Made by a program: the position numbers and the translations under genes. A stretch of DNA of 64,000 nt from NCBI RefSeq assembly GCF_000176155.1, contig NZ_ACZO01000006.1, positions 496,001-560,000 of the forward strand, read 5' to 3'. Position 1 is the first letter of the stretch. Each line of letters opens with the position of its first letter. The notes below the pieces were generated by a model, which saw only the letters and a program-made list of their open reading frames with translations, was not told the origin of the DNA and made no database searches. Origin of the DNA: Vibrio metschnikovii CIP 69.14 (GTDB taxonomy: Bacteria; Pseudomonadota; Gammaproteobacteria; Enterobacterales; Vibrionaceae). Positions 8,407 to 19,797 of this stretch are shown piece after piece.

Positions 8407-9501
8407 ATGGAGCCGAATACGGACACTATTTATAATTTTAGTGCGGGTCCCGCCGCCTTACCTAAAGCCGTCATGGATAAAGCGCAAGCTGAGTTAGTGA
8501 ACTGGAATGGCCTTGGCGTCTCGGTGATGGAAATTAGCCACCGTAGTAAGCCCTTTATTCAAGTGGCGCAGCAGGCTGAACAAGATTTACGTGATTTGCT
8601 CAACGTTCCTGATAATTACAAGGTGCTTTTCTGTCATGGCGGCGCTCGGGCTCAATTCGCGGCGGTCCCCCTAAACTTATTGGGTACGGCGAATACCGCT
8701 ACCTATATTGACGCAGGATACTGGGCAGCGAGTGCGGTCAAAGAAGCTCAAAAATATTGTCGTGTCGATGTCTTTGACGCCAAAATCAATAAGCAAGGCA
8801 AAACGGCGGTACGGCCAGCCAGTGAATGGGCGATTGATCCAGACTCGGCTTACGTGCATTTCTGTCCTAATGAAACGATTGATGGCATTGAAATTAATGA
8901 TTTACCGATCACCGATAAACCGATTGTGGCCGATATGTCCTCGACGATTTTATCACGAGAGATCGATGTCTCTCGTTATGGGGTGATTTATGCTGGCGCG
9001 CAGAAGAACATTGGGCCTGCTGGGATCTGCATTGTGATTGTGCGTGATGATTTACTCGGTTTAGCGAATGAGGTATTACCGAGTATTCTTAACTATCAAT
9101 TGTTGGCCGAACAAGAATCGATGTTTAACACGCCACCGACCTTTGCATGGTATCTGTCAGGGTTAGTATTTCAATGGCTCAAACAGCAAGGTGGTGTTCA
9201 AGCGATAGAGAAGATTAATCGAGCCAAAGGTGCGTTATTGTACGACTACATTGACTCGTCAGATTTTTATCGTAACACCATTCATCCAGATAATCGTTCA
9301 TTAATGAATGTGCCTTTCCAATTAGCCAAACCTGAGTTAGATGAGACCTTTTTATCGTTGGCCGAAACTCGAGGCTTAGTTTCGCTAAAAGGCCATCGAG
9401 TATCTGGTGGAATGCGCGCATCGATTTACAACGCAATGCCATTAGAGGGAGTGCAAGCTCTGGTCGATTTTATGCAAGAGTTTGCTGAGCAATACGCCTA
9501 A
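8407..9501 (+). CDS. serC: Phosphoserine aminotransferase SerC
   Basis: A 364-residue class V PLP aminotransferase. It converts 3-phosphohydroxypyruvate with glutamate to phosphoserine in serine biosynthesis, and the matching step in PLP synthesis. Visible are the N-terminal [11 protein letters not shown], the phosphate-binding [13 protein letters not shown], and K200 in [10 protein letters not shown] as the Schiff-base lysine. The C-terminal [15 protein letters not shown] matches the family end. Length fits (E. coli 362). AGGAG lies ten bases ahead of ATG 8407. It has its own strong terminator. Confidence 0.97.
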   Translation: MEPNTDTIYNFSAGPAALPKAVMDKAQAELVNWNGLGVSVMEISHRSKPFIQVAQQAEQDLRDLLNVPDNYKVLFCHGGARAQFAAVPLNLLGTANTATYIDAGYWAASAVKEAQKYCRVDVFDAKINKQGKTAVRPASEWAIDPDSAYVHFCPNETIDGIEINDLPITDKPIVADMSSTILSREIDVSRYGVIYAGAQKNIGPAGICIVIVRDDLLGLANEVLPSILNYQLLAEQESMFNTPPTFAWYLSGLVFQWLKQQGGVQAIEKINRAKGALLYDYIDSSDFYRNTIHPDNRSLMNVPFQLAKPELDETFLSLAETRGLVSLKGHRVSGGMRASIYNAMPLEGVQALVDFMQEFAEQYA

Positions 9502-9522
9502 CTCGCTTTATTTCTCTCGATC

Positions 9523-9560
9523 AAACCGCAGTCAGGAGTGTCGTATCCTGACTGCGGTTT
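9523..9560 (+). terminator. serC terminator
   Basis: A perfect 15-bp stem, AAACCGCAGTCAGGA (9523-9537) with TCCTGACTGCGGTTT (9546-9560), followed by further T residues. It is a classic intrinsic terminator 22 bases after serC. Confidence 0.95.
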
Positions 9561-9804
9561 TTTATTCTTGATAAATTTGATAATAATCGATGTTTTGTTC
9601 AGCACAATGACAGATCTTGGTTCATACTTAGTGCATAAAAAAATGGAGTTGGTTTGGTGTAAATGGCTTAGCAAACCTTAGTGAGTTGGAGTAAATCGAT
9701 CCTAGTAACGTTATGTTGCTGTCATCCCTTTGTCTGACCCAAACAATTAAGGACGTGAGCATGCACAACCATGCATGAAAATAGTTTGCTTTGAGGGATA
9801 AACC

Positions 9805-11673
9805 ATGAAATTCAGTCATAAAGTAGTCGCAGCGTCATCCGTGATGCTACTTTTGACGCTGACACTTTTGTCGACGCAACAGTATTTTACTATGCGCTCT
9901 GAGATTGAAACTCAAGTGAATAGCAGCGTCGATGAAATTGTTAGTGGGGTACGCAATACGGTGAGTAAAGATCTCAGTGGTAGTAAAGCGTTAGCACAGT
10001 ATGTTACAGAGCTGGTTCAGGTCGATATTGATCCTCGAAGTGTCGCCGATGTGCTTCGCCAGAGGGCTTTAGCGAAAAGTTTTATTTTGGTCGGGTTTGG
10101 TTATGATAAAGATGGCTCTTATGTCGGTAGTGACCCAAGTTGGAACCCAGGGGCAACATGGGATCCAAGGGTTCGGCCCTGGTATCGTGATGCCAAAAAT
10201 GCAGGGCAATTAACCATTACCGCGCCTTATGCAGATTCAGCTACGGGAGAGATCTTGATCTCGATTGCCACACCAGTTAATTACCGTGGGCAATTTTCAG
10301 GGGCAATATTTTTTGATGTTAGCCTTGTGTCTCTTGCCGAACTGGTTAACCAAGTCTCTCTATTTGATGCGGGTTATCTATTTATCGTTTCTGATGATGG
10401 TACTACCGTTGCTCACCCTGAATCGCGTTTTAATGGTGAACCGATGTCGGCTTTCTTACCGAATGTACGTATCAGTCGTGATGTACAAGAAGTGAGGATT
10501 AATAATCAAGATTATCAATTACGTTTTGTACCAATCCCCGGTGAAACTTGGTCAGTTGGGGTTTTACTGGATGAGAGTATTGCTTTTGCTGCGGTTGATG
10601 ATTTACGTCGCAGTGCGTTAATTTACTCGTTACTTGCTTTAGTGGTCAGCACCTTAATTCTTTCTTTCGTGATCCGTATTTTAATGCGCCCATTAGATAC
10701 TCTCAATGATGCGATTCAAGATGTTGCTTCTGGACAGGGAGACTTGACCAAACGGCTTGATACCAATACGGATTATGAGTTTGCTCGATTAGCCAGCGGC
10801 TTTAATCGCTTTACCGAAACTCTGCAGCAGTTGATTAAAGAGTCGAAGCAGATTGGTCAACAGATCATGCATAGTACCGAATCTACCGCTCACGGTTTAC
10901 AAGCGTCGACCGAAGCAATGCAAAGTCAAATGCATGAGGTGGAGCAGTTGGCAACGGCAATGAATGAAATGGCCGCGACAGCAATGAATGTGGCTGGTAA
11001 TGCGCAAGGCGCAGCTTCAGCTGCGCAAGAAGCAGATAATGCCACGCAACAAGGCTCTGAAGTGGTATCACATACCACGGAAGCGATTAATTCCCTAGCG
11101 TTACGTATTGATCAAGCGGTAGAAGAGGTCAAGCAATTAGAAAGTGCGACCTCAAACATCGAGACCATTTTAAAAGTCATTAATGATATTGCTGATCAAA
11201 CCAACCTATTGGCTTTGAATGCAGCGATTGAAGCAGCGCGAGCAGGAGAATCTGGCCGTGGTTTTGCGGTTGTGGCCGATGAAGTGCGTACACTTGCCCA
11301 AAGAACGCAACAATCGACCACAGAGATTCGCAGTATGATCGAACAACTGCAAGTGGGATCAAGCTCAGTCGCTGGGGCTATGAGACAAAGTAAAGATACG
11401 GCAACAGAGACCGTCGCCAAGGCGAGCGAAGCGAACGATGCTTTATTGCGTATTCGTCAAGCGATTCAGCAAATTAGTGATATGAATATGCAAATCGCGT
11501 CGGCGGCTGAAGAGCAAAGCTTGGTTGCTGAAGAGATTAATACTAATACGGTGAAAATTAAAGACTTATCGGTACAAGTATCGGATACCGCTAGCCAATC
11601 AAACCAACAGATGCAAGAGCAGCTTGAAGATGTTCGTCGTCAAGAGGCAGTGATGAACAAGTTTATTGTTTAA
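9805..11673 (+). CDS. Methyl-accepting chemotaxis protein with dCache sensor
   Basis: A 622-residue chemoreceptor: membrane helix about 8-26, periplasmic double-Cache domain about 35-270, second membrane helix about 272-292, HAMP about 293-345, then a long signalling coiled coil. The kinase-contact tip is at about 452-500 ([20 protein letters not shown], then [18 protein letters not shown]). In the distal Cache domain, [11 protein letters not shown], then APYAD, then FFDV resemble the ligand motif of amino-acid-binding dCache domains, so an amino acid ligand is an inference. There is no C-terminal pentapeptide tether for CheR. RBS GAGGG is suitably placed. It is monocistronic. Confidence 0.92.
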   Translation: MKFSHKVVAASSVMLLLTLTLLSTQQYFTMRSEIETQVNSSVDEIVSGVRNTVSKDLSGSKALAQYVTELVQVDIDPRSVADVLRQRALAKSFILVGFGYDKDGSYVGSDPSWNPGATWDPRVRPWYRDAKNAGQLTITAPYADSATGEILISIATPVNYRGQFSGAIFFDVSLVSLAELVNQVSLFDAGYLFIVSDDGTTVAHPESRFNGEPMSAFLPNVRISRDVQEVRINNQDYQLRFVPIPGETWSVGVLLDESIAFAAVDDLRRSALIYSLLALVVSTLILSFVIRILMRPLDTLNDAIQDVASGQGDLTKRLDTNTDYEFARLASGFNRFTETLQQLIKESKQIGQQIMHSTESTAHGLQASTEAMQSQMHEVEQLATAMNEMAATAMNVAGNAQGAASAAQEADNATQQGSEVVSHTTEAINSLALRIDQAVEEVKQLESATSNIETILKVINDIADQTNLLALNAAIEAARAGESGRGFAVVADEVRTLAQRTQQSTTEIRSMIEQLQVGSSSVAGAMRQSKDTATETVAKASEANDALLRIRQAIQQISDMNMQIASAAEEQSLVAEEINTNTVKIKDLSVQVSDTASQSNQQMQEQLEDVRRQEAVMNKFIV

Positions 11674-11690
11674 TTCTCTCTCCTTTAATA

Positions 11691-11721
11691 AAAAAACTCA
11701 GGCGGTTTGCCTGAGTTTTTT
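11691..11721. terminator. Bidirectional terminator between chemoreceptor and ygiQ
   Basis: CTCAGGC (11697-11703) and GCCTGAG (11709-11715) form a GC stem that is extended by an A-run on the left and a T-run on the right. It lies between two convergent genes and can serve both. Confidence 0.92.
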
Positions 11722-11743
11722 ATATCCAATATAAGCTAAGCGA

Positions 11744-13957
11744 TTAAGGGCGAGCGGATTTAGCGGTTGGTTTAGTGGTGTGGCTTTTCCCTTTAGGCGA
11801 TGATGTTTTTTTAGCCGTATGAGGTTTGGTATTGCTGCGCAGTGCATCAAATCCAGGTTGGGTATTGGTATGCTTGGTGGCAAACCGATTGGCACCGTGG
11901 CGTCCCGATTTACGTCTTTGCGCAGGAGTGCGAGCGTCAACATCATCAGCGGGTACTAAACAGGTTGCTTTGTCTCCGATTAAATGTTTCTTGCCCATGT
12001 TAATCAGAGCTTCACGGATCAAAGGCCAGTTAAGCGGATCATGGTAACGTAGTAATGCTTTATGCAATCGACGTTGGCGCTCACCTTTAGCGACAGTAAT
12101 CTCTTCTCGTTTTTTGTATTTGACTCGTTTTAATGGGTTAGTTTCTGAGTAATACATTGCTGTAGCGTTACACATCGGTGATGGGTAGAAGTTTTGCACC
12201 TGGTCACATTGATAATTATTGGATTTTAACCACAGCGCAAGGTTGAGCATATCCTCATCCTCGGTACCTGGATGAGCAGAAATAAAGTAAGGGATTAAAT
12301 ACTGTTTTTTACCCGCTTCCGCACTGTATTTCTCAAACATCTCTTTAAAACGGTTATAGGTACCCATACCTGGTTTCATCATCAGATCGAGCGGGTTCTT
12401 TTCGGTATGTTCAGGAGCAATTTTTAGATAACCGCCAACGTGGTGAGTGACCAGTTCACGGACATACTCTGGAGATTCAATCGCTAAATCATAGCGTACA
12501 CCAGAAGCAATCATCACTTTTTTGATGCCCTTTACCTTGCGCGCTTCACGATAAAGATCAATGGTATGTTTATGATCAGTATTGAGTTTATGGCAAATAC
12601 CCGGAAAAACACACGACGGACGACGACAGTTCATTTCTGCTTTAGGATCGCTACAACCTAAACGGTACATATTGGCGGTTGGACCTCCTAGATCAGAGAT
12701 CGTCCCAGTAAATCCTGGCACTTTATCGCGAATTTCTTCCATCTCATTGAGGATCGACTCTTTTGAGCGGTTTTGAATAATTCGTCCTTCATGCTCAGTA
12801 ATTGAGCAAAATGAACAACCCCCAAAACAGCCACGCATGATGTTTACTGAGGTCTTGATCATGTCGTAAGCGGGGATCTTTGCTTGGCCGTATTGAGGAT
12901 GAGGCACTCGGGCGTAATTTAATCCAAATACGTAATCCATCTCTTCGGTGGTGAGTGGGATCGGGGCTTGGTTGACCCACAATTCACGATCGCCATGGCG
13001 CTGAATTAATGCACGTCCCGAATAGGGATTGGTTTCTAAATGCAATACGCGACTTGCATGAGCGTAAAGGATGCGGTCATTATTCAGTTTTTCGAAGGCT
13101 GGTAAGCGTACGGCTGTCGTTGCTGCATCGTGACGAGAAGGACGAATGGTGATTGGCTTGGCTTCGGCTTCTTTTTCCTGATTAGTCTCACATTGAGTCT
13201 CTACCGCATAAGGATTAATCGGTACAAACGCTTTACCCGGTTTTTCAATCCGTGAAGAGTCAATGATCGTGTAATGTTCGGGTGCTGTAGGAAGGATAAC
13301 TGCCGTGCCGCGGATATTGGTCATCTCAGTGATAGCGTCGCCATTAGCCAAACGATGAGCGACTTCGACTAAAGCACGCTCGGCGTTACCAAACAACAAA
13401 ATATCTGCTTTGGAATCGAACAGCACCGAGCGACGAACTTTATCAGACCAATAATCATAATGAGCAACGCGGCGTAAGCTCGCTTCAATACCACCTAAGA
13501 CTAATGGGACATCTTTATAAGCTTCTCGGCAGCGTTGAGAATAGACTAACGTGGCGCGATCAGGACGCTTACCACCTTCATTATTTGGCGTATAGGCATC
13601 ATCATGGCGCAGCTTTTTATCAGAGGTGTAGCGGTTAATCATCGAGTCCATATTGCCTGCGGTGATGCCAAAAAAGAGATTTGGCTTACCGAGGGCCATA
13701 AAAGCCTCTTTATTATGCCATTCAGGCTGTGCAATGATACCGACCCGAAACCCTTGCGCTTCTAGTAAGCGGCCAATGATCGCCATCCCAAAACTGGGAT
13801 GATCAACATACGCATCGCCAGTGACAATAATAATATCGCAGCTATCCCATCCTAGCGCATCCATCTCTTGCTTACTGGTAGGAAGAAAGGGTGCAGTTCC
13901 AAAACATTCAGCCCAGTATTTTTTGTAGTGATGGATAGGAGTGATCTTGCTGTGCAT
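11744..13957 (-). CDS. ygiQ: YgiQ family radical SAM protein
   Basis: A 737-residue UPF0313 protein. The N-terminal half has a B12-binding-like fold ([40 protein letters not shown]), and the radical SAM cluster motif is C377-x3-C381-x2-C384 in [11 protein letters not shown]. The C-terminal about 60 residues are rich in Lys, Arg, Thr and Ser, a low-complexity basic tail that may bind nucleic acid. The reaction catalysed by YgiQ is not established to my knowledge. It is monocistronic and ends at a shared terminator. Confidence 0.93.
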   Translation of the reverse strand: MHSKITPIHHYKKYWAECFGTAPFLPTSKQEMDALGWDSCDIIIVTGDAYVDHPSFGMAIIGRLLEAQGFRVGIIAQPEWHNKEAFMALGKPNLFFGITAGNMDSMINRYTSDKKLRHDDAYTPNNEGGKRPDRATLVYSQRCREAYKDVPLVLGGIEASLRRVAHYDYWSDKVRRSVLFDSKADILLFGNAERALVEVAHRLANGDAITEMTNIRGTAVILPTAPEHYTIIDSSRIEKPGKAFVPINPYAVETQCETNQEKEAEAKPITIRPSRHDAATTAVRLPAFEKLNNDRILYAHASRVLHLETNPYSGRALIQRHGDRELWVNQAPIPLTTEEMDYVFGLNYARVPHPQYGQAKIPAYDMIKTSVNIMRGCFGGCSFCSITEHEGRIIQNRSKESILNEMEEIRDKVPGFTGTISDLGGPTANMYRLGCSDPKAEMNCRRPSCVFPGICHKLNTDHKHTIDLYREARKVKGIKKVMIASGVRYDLAIESPEYVRELVTHHVGGYLKIAPEHTEKNPLDLMMKPGMGTYNRFKEMFEKYSAEAGKKQYLIPYFISAHPGTEDEDMLNLALWLKSNNYQCDQVQNFYPSPMCNATAMYYSETNPLKRVKYKKREEITVAKGERQRRLHKALLRYHDPLNWPLIREALINMGKKHLIGDKATCLVPADDVDARTPAQRRKSGRHGANRFATKHTNTQPGFDALRSNTKPHTAKKTSSPKGKSHTTKPTAKSARP

Positions 13958-14242
13958 ATTTTAACCTCTGATTGATAAGCCGCGCATTATAACGACTTGT
14001 ATCAGTAGTATCTAGGGGAACCTGTTAAGTCATGTCGGGCTTCTTGTGGCGATAAATAATGACGATTAATTTTTGGTGATGAATTTAAATGGGTTACTGA
14101 AGATCCGAAAATCACCGTCACTTTCTGTGATATAGGCTACAATATTTAATAAGCAAATGGTTTTTATTTATGTAAGTTCATTGCTTCATGGTGAGTATGG
14201 CTTGCTAATAAGTATCGGTCACGTTGAAGAGCTGGGATAATT

Positions 14243-16723
14243 ATGGCACAAGCAGATTCTCAAGAATGCTTGCAGAAGAAGGCATTAAAAAATCCTACCA
14301 GTGTAGGATACCGTTCGATTGCATGGTCACTGAATATTGAGACTCATGAGTTCATTTGTGACCAAGCCGTACTCAATAGCCTACTTTCTTCGAAGCACTC
14401 TTTTACTAATATCAAAGATTTTTTACGTTATATGACGCCGAGTAAGGCCGCTGAGATGAAGCGTTGTTTCAAATATGTGATTGAAACAGGCGAGAGTCAT
14501 CATTTTAACTGCAGCTTGGTTATTGCTGAACAAACGTTGATTTATGTGGAGTTTTTGATTGAGCGGGTTTCAACCGTTTTACTTAAAGGTACTGTACAGC
14601 CATTAATGATTTTAGGCTCGATTAGAGAGTTAGCTAAACTTTTTGAAGATCTTTTTGATAATACGCACCATGGATTTATGTTGACTGATCAAGAGACACG
14701 GATTTTGGCATGTAACCGTTATTTTGAGCAATATTCGGGCTTTAAACAAAGCGAATTACTCGGTTTAAAGGCGAGTATTTTTAATAGTCAAAAGCACTCA
14801 GCCGACTTTTATCAATCTATGTGGCATGACATTAATCATTATGGTAGTTGGAGCGGGGTGATTTTAAATCGATTAGCATCAGGAAAAATCTCTCCACAAG
14901 AGTTGACCATTCAGAAAATTACTTTACAGGATGGTCGGGTCTTTTTTTTAGGGATGACTTTGGATTTGTCAGAAAACCTTTATCGGGTAGCCGATACCCC
15001 ATTAGGCGAAATTGATCTGCTCACCCAATTGCCAACGGAAGAGAAATTTAAAGATTTACTGAGTATCTACCAGAAAGAAAATCAAGACGATACCACATTA
15101 ATTGTGCTTGTTTTTCAGCCTCAATTTTCGACAGATCATCATCATGCTGAGATGGTCATGTTATCTAATTTCTTAGTTAATAGTGAAGAAGTAAAATTGG
15201 CAGGTTACGTTGGTAAAGACATTTATGCTGTGTGTTTAGCGTGTACTAAGTGTCAAAAAACGACGGACTTTCGACAAATTCAGCATGCTATTCGACGCTT
15301 TATGCAAGATTTGAAAAAAGAATCTGAAATATACGCGACGGTGATCGGTGGTCGTATTGGTGTTTCGGTTTTAGAGTTAGACGCTAAAACTCCTGCTAGA
15401 ATGGTCACTCATGCCATGCAGGCGATGCTTGAACAACATGCTGGTGAATCAAAGACGATTAGTTTCTATCACAGCGAGATACATCAACAAGTTAAGCGTC
15501 GAAAATCTTTAGAGGACTTAGTGAGCAAAGCGATCTCTGAAAGAGATCTCGAGGTACATTATCAGCCGATTGTCGATACCAAAACCTGGGAAATAGCGAA
15601 GTTTGAAGCGTTATGCCGTTTTAAACCCACTAAGGATAATGCATTCACGACTCAAGAAATGATCAGTATTGCTGAGGATCTTAACTTGATCAGCGAGTTA
15701 GATAGAACGGTCGGTATTCTCTCTTTACAAGCTTTACCTAAGATTAAGATGTTATTTGGGCAACATATCGGATTAACCATTAATCGCTCTTTTAATAGCA
15801 AAATGGATGCGGTGCAAATATTAACCAATACCTTAGAAATGATAGAAAATTACACCGATAGCCCACAATCAATTACGATAGAATTAACAGAAAGTGCTTA
15901 TTTTGATAGCCAGTCACAACAAGCTAACGCATTAAAATCACTACGTGAACAAGGTGTGACCATTGCGATTGATGATTTTGGTACTGGATATTCTTCATTT
16001 ACTTATTTAAGTGATTGTCATTTTGATTATTTGAAAATCGATCGTGAGTTTGTTACTGATATTCAGCTTGGTAGTAATAAATGCAAAATAGTAAATATGA
16101 TCATTGGATTATGTCATAGTCTAGGGATTAAGGTTGTTGCAGAAGGGGTCGAAACTGAACAAGAAGTGATGGTATTAAAGTCATTGGGCGTCGATTATAT
16201 GCAAGGCTATTTCTTTTCTAAACCATTGCCTTTTACATCATTACATCAAGCGAAAAATTATCGTCGAAATTTAGTTACAATCGATACTGAACCTGATCAA
16301 CAACAAAAGAAAACCAGCTTAATTCATTTATTTAAAGGTAAACCGCATCTTGATCCGAGTGAGCCCCTCTCTTTAGTCGACAAGTATTTTAAAGTGACAC
16401 AAACTGACGCACTACCGGTTATCAATAAAGGGGTTTGTGTTGGAATTGTGCTAAGAGAGACGTTAAATTTGCACTTAACCCCAACGATGGGGACTGAGCT
16501 GGAAACGATGCGTGAAGCCGCGATTTGGCGACGACCTGTTAATCAGTTAATGCAAATCCATTTTACTCAACTCAATGCGGATACCAAACAAGATAAAATC
16601 TCGGAATTAATCAGTAACGAAACCCCCTTTCCTTGGGTTTTGGTGGATGGTGAGAAGTATAAAGGTTTACTAACACAAGCGGATGTCTTGCTGCATTTAG
16701 CAGAAAGACAACCGTGTTTGTGA
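14243..16723 (+). CDS. Cyclic-di-GMP phosphodiesterase candidate: PAS, degenerate GGDEF, EAL, CBS-like
   Basis: An 826-residue cytoplasmic protein. Residues about 150-250 form a PAS domain (FDNTHHGFMLTDQETRILACN). A degenerate GGDEF module follows (about 255-400), where the active-site motif reads VGKDIY and cannot be a cyclase. The EAL domain (about 425-670) keeps its catalytic set: E455-A-L, the Asn of LTINRS, ELTES, D577-D578 in DDFGTGYSS, YLKIDR, AEGVE and the final MQGYFFSKP. The last about 130 residues resemble a CBS pair (DALPVINKGVCVGIV, WVLVDGEKYKGLLTQADV). It should hydrolyse c-di-GMP under control of PAS and CBS ligands. RBS GGGATAAT is present. Confidence 0.85.
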   Translation: MAQADSQECLQKKALKNPTSVGYRSIAWSLNIETHEFICDQAVLNSLLSSKHSFTNIKDFLRYMTPSKAAEMKRCFKYVIETGESHHFNCSLVIAEQTLIYVEFLIERVSTVLLKGTVQPLMILGSIRELAKLFEDLFDNTHHGFMLTDQETRILACNRYFEQYSGFKQSELLGLKASIFNSQKHSADFYQSMWHDINHYGSWSGVILNRLASGKISPQELTIQKITLQDGRVFFLGMTLDLSENLYRVADTPLGEIDLLTQLPTEEKFKDLLSIYQKENQDDTTLIVLVFQPQFSTDHHHAEMVMLSNFLVNSEEVKLAGYVGKDIYAVCLACTKCQKTTDFRQIQHAIRRFMQDLKKESEIYATVIGGRIGVSVLELDAKTPARMVTHAMQAMLEQHAGESKTISFYHSEIHQQVKRRKSLEDLVSKAISERDLEVHYQPIVDTKTWEIAKFEALCRFKPTKDNAFTTQEMISIAEDLNLISELDRTVGILSLQALPKIKMLFGQHIGLTINRSFNSKMDAVQILTNTLEMIENYTDSPQSITIELTESAYFDSQSQQANALKSLREQGVTIAIDDFGTGYSSFTYLSDCHFDYLKIDREFVTDIQLGSNKCKIVNMIIGLCHSLGIKVVAEGVETEQEVMVLKSLGVDYMQGYFFSKPLPFTSLHQAKNYRRNLVTIDTEPDQQQKKTSLIHLFKGKPHLDPSEPLSLVDKYFKVTQTDALPVINKGVCVGIVLRETLNLHLTPTMGTELETMREAAIWRRPVNQLMQIHFTQLNADTKQDKISELISNETPFPWVLVDGEKYKGLLTQADVLLHLAERQPCL

Positions 16724-16759
16724 TTAGTTATGGCGTTATGGCCCATTTTTTTCCCTAAA

Positions 16760-16803
16760 ATACCCATAATCGACTTGAGTGCTTTAGTACGTCGTTTGGG
16801 TAT
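16760..16803. repeat. Palindromic intergenic element (possible dispersed Vibrio repeat)
   Basis: ATACCCATAATCGAC (16760-16774) and GTCGTTTGGGTAT (16791-16803) are imperfect inverted repeats around a 16-base centre. The arm resembles GTATACCCAAGCGAC at 4003-4017. It sits between two convergent genes and may also act as a transcription stop. Confidence 0.4.
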
Positions 16804-16838
16804 CTCGGTTTAGAGCAGCTTTTCCTTAGAGCAATAGA

Positions 16839-19602
16839 TTAACCGCTCTGTTTAGGTGTCATTATGCTGATTTGTTTGATACTTGTATCACCAAACATTT
16901 GCTTTGCTCGATGCTGCATCTCTTCAGCACGAATGCTATTCGCCGTATCTTCGATATTCATTAGAGCTTCAATGCCATAACCATGAATAAGGTAACGGCT
17001 AAGCATTGATGCCATTTGTTCTGGTCTATCTTGTAATGGTTTTAAATCTACGATGAGTTGTTTCGCGACAGTTTGTACTTCTTCTTGGCTGATATGCTGC
17101 GTTAAACTCTCGATAACTTCCTGAACAGCTTGTTGTGTTTGCTCAACATAAGCGGAATCAATGGTGGTAATAAATGACCAATCAGAACTCGGTTCACTAT
17201 CCTTATTGAGTGGGATAACTTCAGGGGTATAATCCAACCCTTTATTTTCTCTAATGTTGGCTAATAATCTTTGTGTCGCTAAGCGATAGAGCATGTCTTC
17301 TAGGAACACGGTTTTTGCGCTTTTGACTGAGGAATCAGCAGCAATATAACGATGAACAATCAGAGTGTGGTTGTCTGTATTTATCGGTAATTCTAATTGT
17401 GAACTGATGGAGGTTGAATAGTCCGCAGTAAGTCTAAGTGGTTGCGATGGCGCTAGTGGAATATTAGCAATATATTGACGTAATAAGGGAGTGATGGTCG
17501 AGGGTGTCACATCGCCAACGATAACCAAAGTAAAGTTACCTTGCTGAAAGAGTTGTTGATGCACTTGCATGACTTGATCTGCCGTCGGAATCGGTTGATC
17601 TTGAGTATCCCTAAACCAATGGGCACTGCTCGGATTATAAGAATCATGGCTAACGGCTTTAATGAGTTGACCAAGGGGCGTCGCCACAAACTGACTTAAG
17701 TTAGCTCTGTGTTGCTGATTGGTCGTATCCAGTTTTATGAGATCAAGATTTGGCCGTGTAGAGAACTGGTGAATCATCGCGAACCCTTCATCTAAATCCT
17801 TTTGATTCATTTCCAATCTTAACCAGTGTGAGGTGGTATCAATAAAGGTCGCCATCGACATGTTTTTGCGTTTCAAGTAGCTGTCCGTTTGTGCTCCATT
17901 CATGTCACCCAAACCCGATTGCATCAGAACGGTCGGTGAAATATCGGTTGCATAAAATAGGTCATTGGGTAAAGCAGCGTAGCCACCTAAGCTAGAGTAA
18001 AAAAGTTGCAGCTTTTTTTTCCCCACTATATGTTCTTAATAAATAAGCATCTACACCATTTTCTAATTGCCAATGAACAATATCAGGGTCGGTGTGGATA
18101 GACTGTGAGCTAATAATCTCTCCTTGTTGTATCGGTTGATACAATGCAGGATTAATGTCGGCTATTTCAGTTTTTATCCCACGGCGTTGCTTGGTTTTTT
18201 GTATATGATCTCGTTGATTGGTGAGTTTGGATAAAGTTTCTTGTCGATCAGCACCAATAATGATGGTGGCATCACTACGCAGTAACTGTTTTAAGTGACG
18301 ATTGACCTCTTCAACAGAAGCTTTGCTGAGTAACTGTTTTAGACCATACTGAAAATCGAGGTCACTTTGTAGTACCTCTTGGTTAGAGATAGCCCAAACT
18401 CGATCATTCGCATGTTCAGGGGGTAACCGATTATGCTTGTTTTGAGTCGCATACAGGAGGTCATCTTGGTACGAATGAAGTACCACCTGTAGCTCTTGCT
18501 CGCTGACGCCAAAATCACGGAGTGACGACAATGTCGATAAGGTAAGGTCGGTGACCATGCCTCTTTGTTGGTAAGGAAAAGCCACACTGATCAGAGAATA
18601 GCGTTGATCAAGTATACGATAACTGATCGTATGTAATTGAGTATGAACTTGTGCGGCTTGATTAAACTCGGCAGCAAGTCGATAAGAGATGAGTTGTTCA
18701 GCAATATTATCTAGACGATGATTAATTAACTGTTCGTGATTGGTAATACGATGTTCTCCACGATCGATTAACAGAGAAAAACTTGGGTGTTCACCAGCCG
18801 CGACGTAATCAATAAAATCTTGTGTATCCAATTTTGTTTGACTTGGAAGAACTGGGCGACGTGTTTCACCAGCCTGCCAGTCAGCAAAGTACTCTTGTAT
18901 CCATGTTTCACCTTGTTCGAGAGTGACATTACCCGTAATAACAATTTCTGTTAATTGAGGTTGATACCACGTTTGATAAAAGGTTTTTAGGCGTTCAGGA
19001 GTCGCTTGTTGAACACTATCTCGCGTTCCTAATACGTCATGTTGAGCATAAATCGTTTTTGCGATTAATTGCTCATAAAATTTTTGTTCAAATGGTTTAT
19101 CGTCACTTATTCGATAACGAAATTCACCCATGATCACGCCTTTTTCTTTTTCAACTTCTTGCGGCGTAAAATGTAGACCGTCGGCAATATCTCTAAACCA
19201 GAGTAATGCTTTGTCTATCGCTAGGTTATCCGGCAAATCGAGGCTATAGACGGTTTCTTTGTAGCTAGTAAATGCATTCAGGTCGGCCCCAAAACTGGCT
19301 CCGGTCTGCTGCACCATCTTAATCACATCATTATGTTGGTAATGGATACTGCCATTAAAAGCCATATGTTCGACGAAATGCGCGTAGCCGGATTGTTCAG
19401 GACTTTCTTGTAGCGACCCCGCATGGACATAAAAACGAATGGAAACGGGTTGATGATGATCAGGGTACAGATGATAGGTTAAGCCATTCTCTAATTGACC
19501 CGTTACCCATCGCTGATCGGCTTGTAAAAGTGTAGTAGGGTGGTGAGAGACACAACCCAGTAAAGAAAGGGAAACTAACCCAGCCATTATTCGTGTGTTC
19601 AT
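16839..19602 (-). pseudogene. M16 (insulinase/pitrilysin family) zinc peptidase lipoprotein, frameshifted
   Basis: Two overlapping frames, 17992-19602 (536 residues) and 16839-18026 (395 residues), together make one M16 peptidase of about 920 residues. The first part has a lipoprotein signal with lipobox LLGC (C17), the zinc motif H75-F-V-E78-H79 and a downstream EVEKEKGVIMGEF that should supply the third ligand. The second part holds the inactive M16C-type repeats. The break is at a run of eight A (coding strand; T at 18013-18020). Removing one A restores EKKLQLFYSSLGGY. After the slip the first frame ends quickly at AATFLL. It could be a real mutation, a homopolymer sequencing error, or be rescued by slippage. 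Confidence 0.85.
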
Positions 19603-19797
19603 AGTGACCTCTTGATTTTTTTCGTACTATAAACAAGAAGTCGTTCATGATGGTGCTAGATATTTATGATTCTCGATGAGAATAACGAATCGAATCAATA
19701 AGAATGATATGACTGTCAATATTAAAATCGAGGTAGGCAGAGGTGTGACGCTTTTGTTATCATCCCCATCCGTTTTTCATTATGTAACGAAGAATTT

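Noticed and set aside
18001..18035. Programmed ribosomal frameshift in the M16 peptidase
   Set aside because: A +1 type shift would be needed and no slippery/stop arrangement of a known class is visible; an extra A in a homopolymer is simpler.
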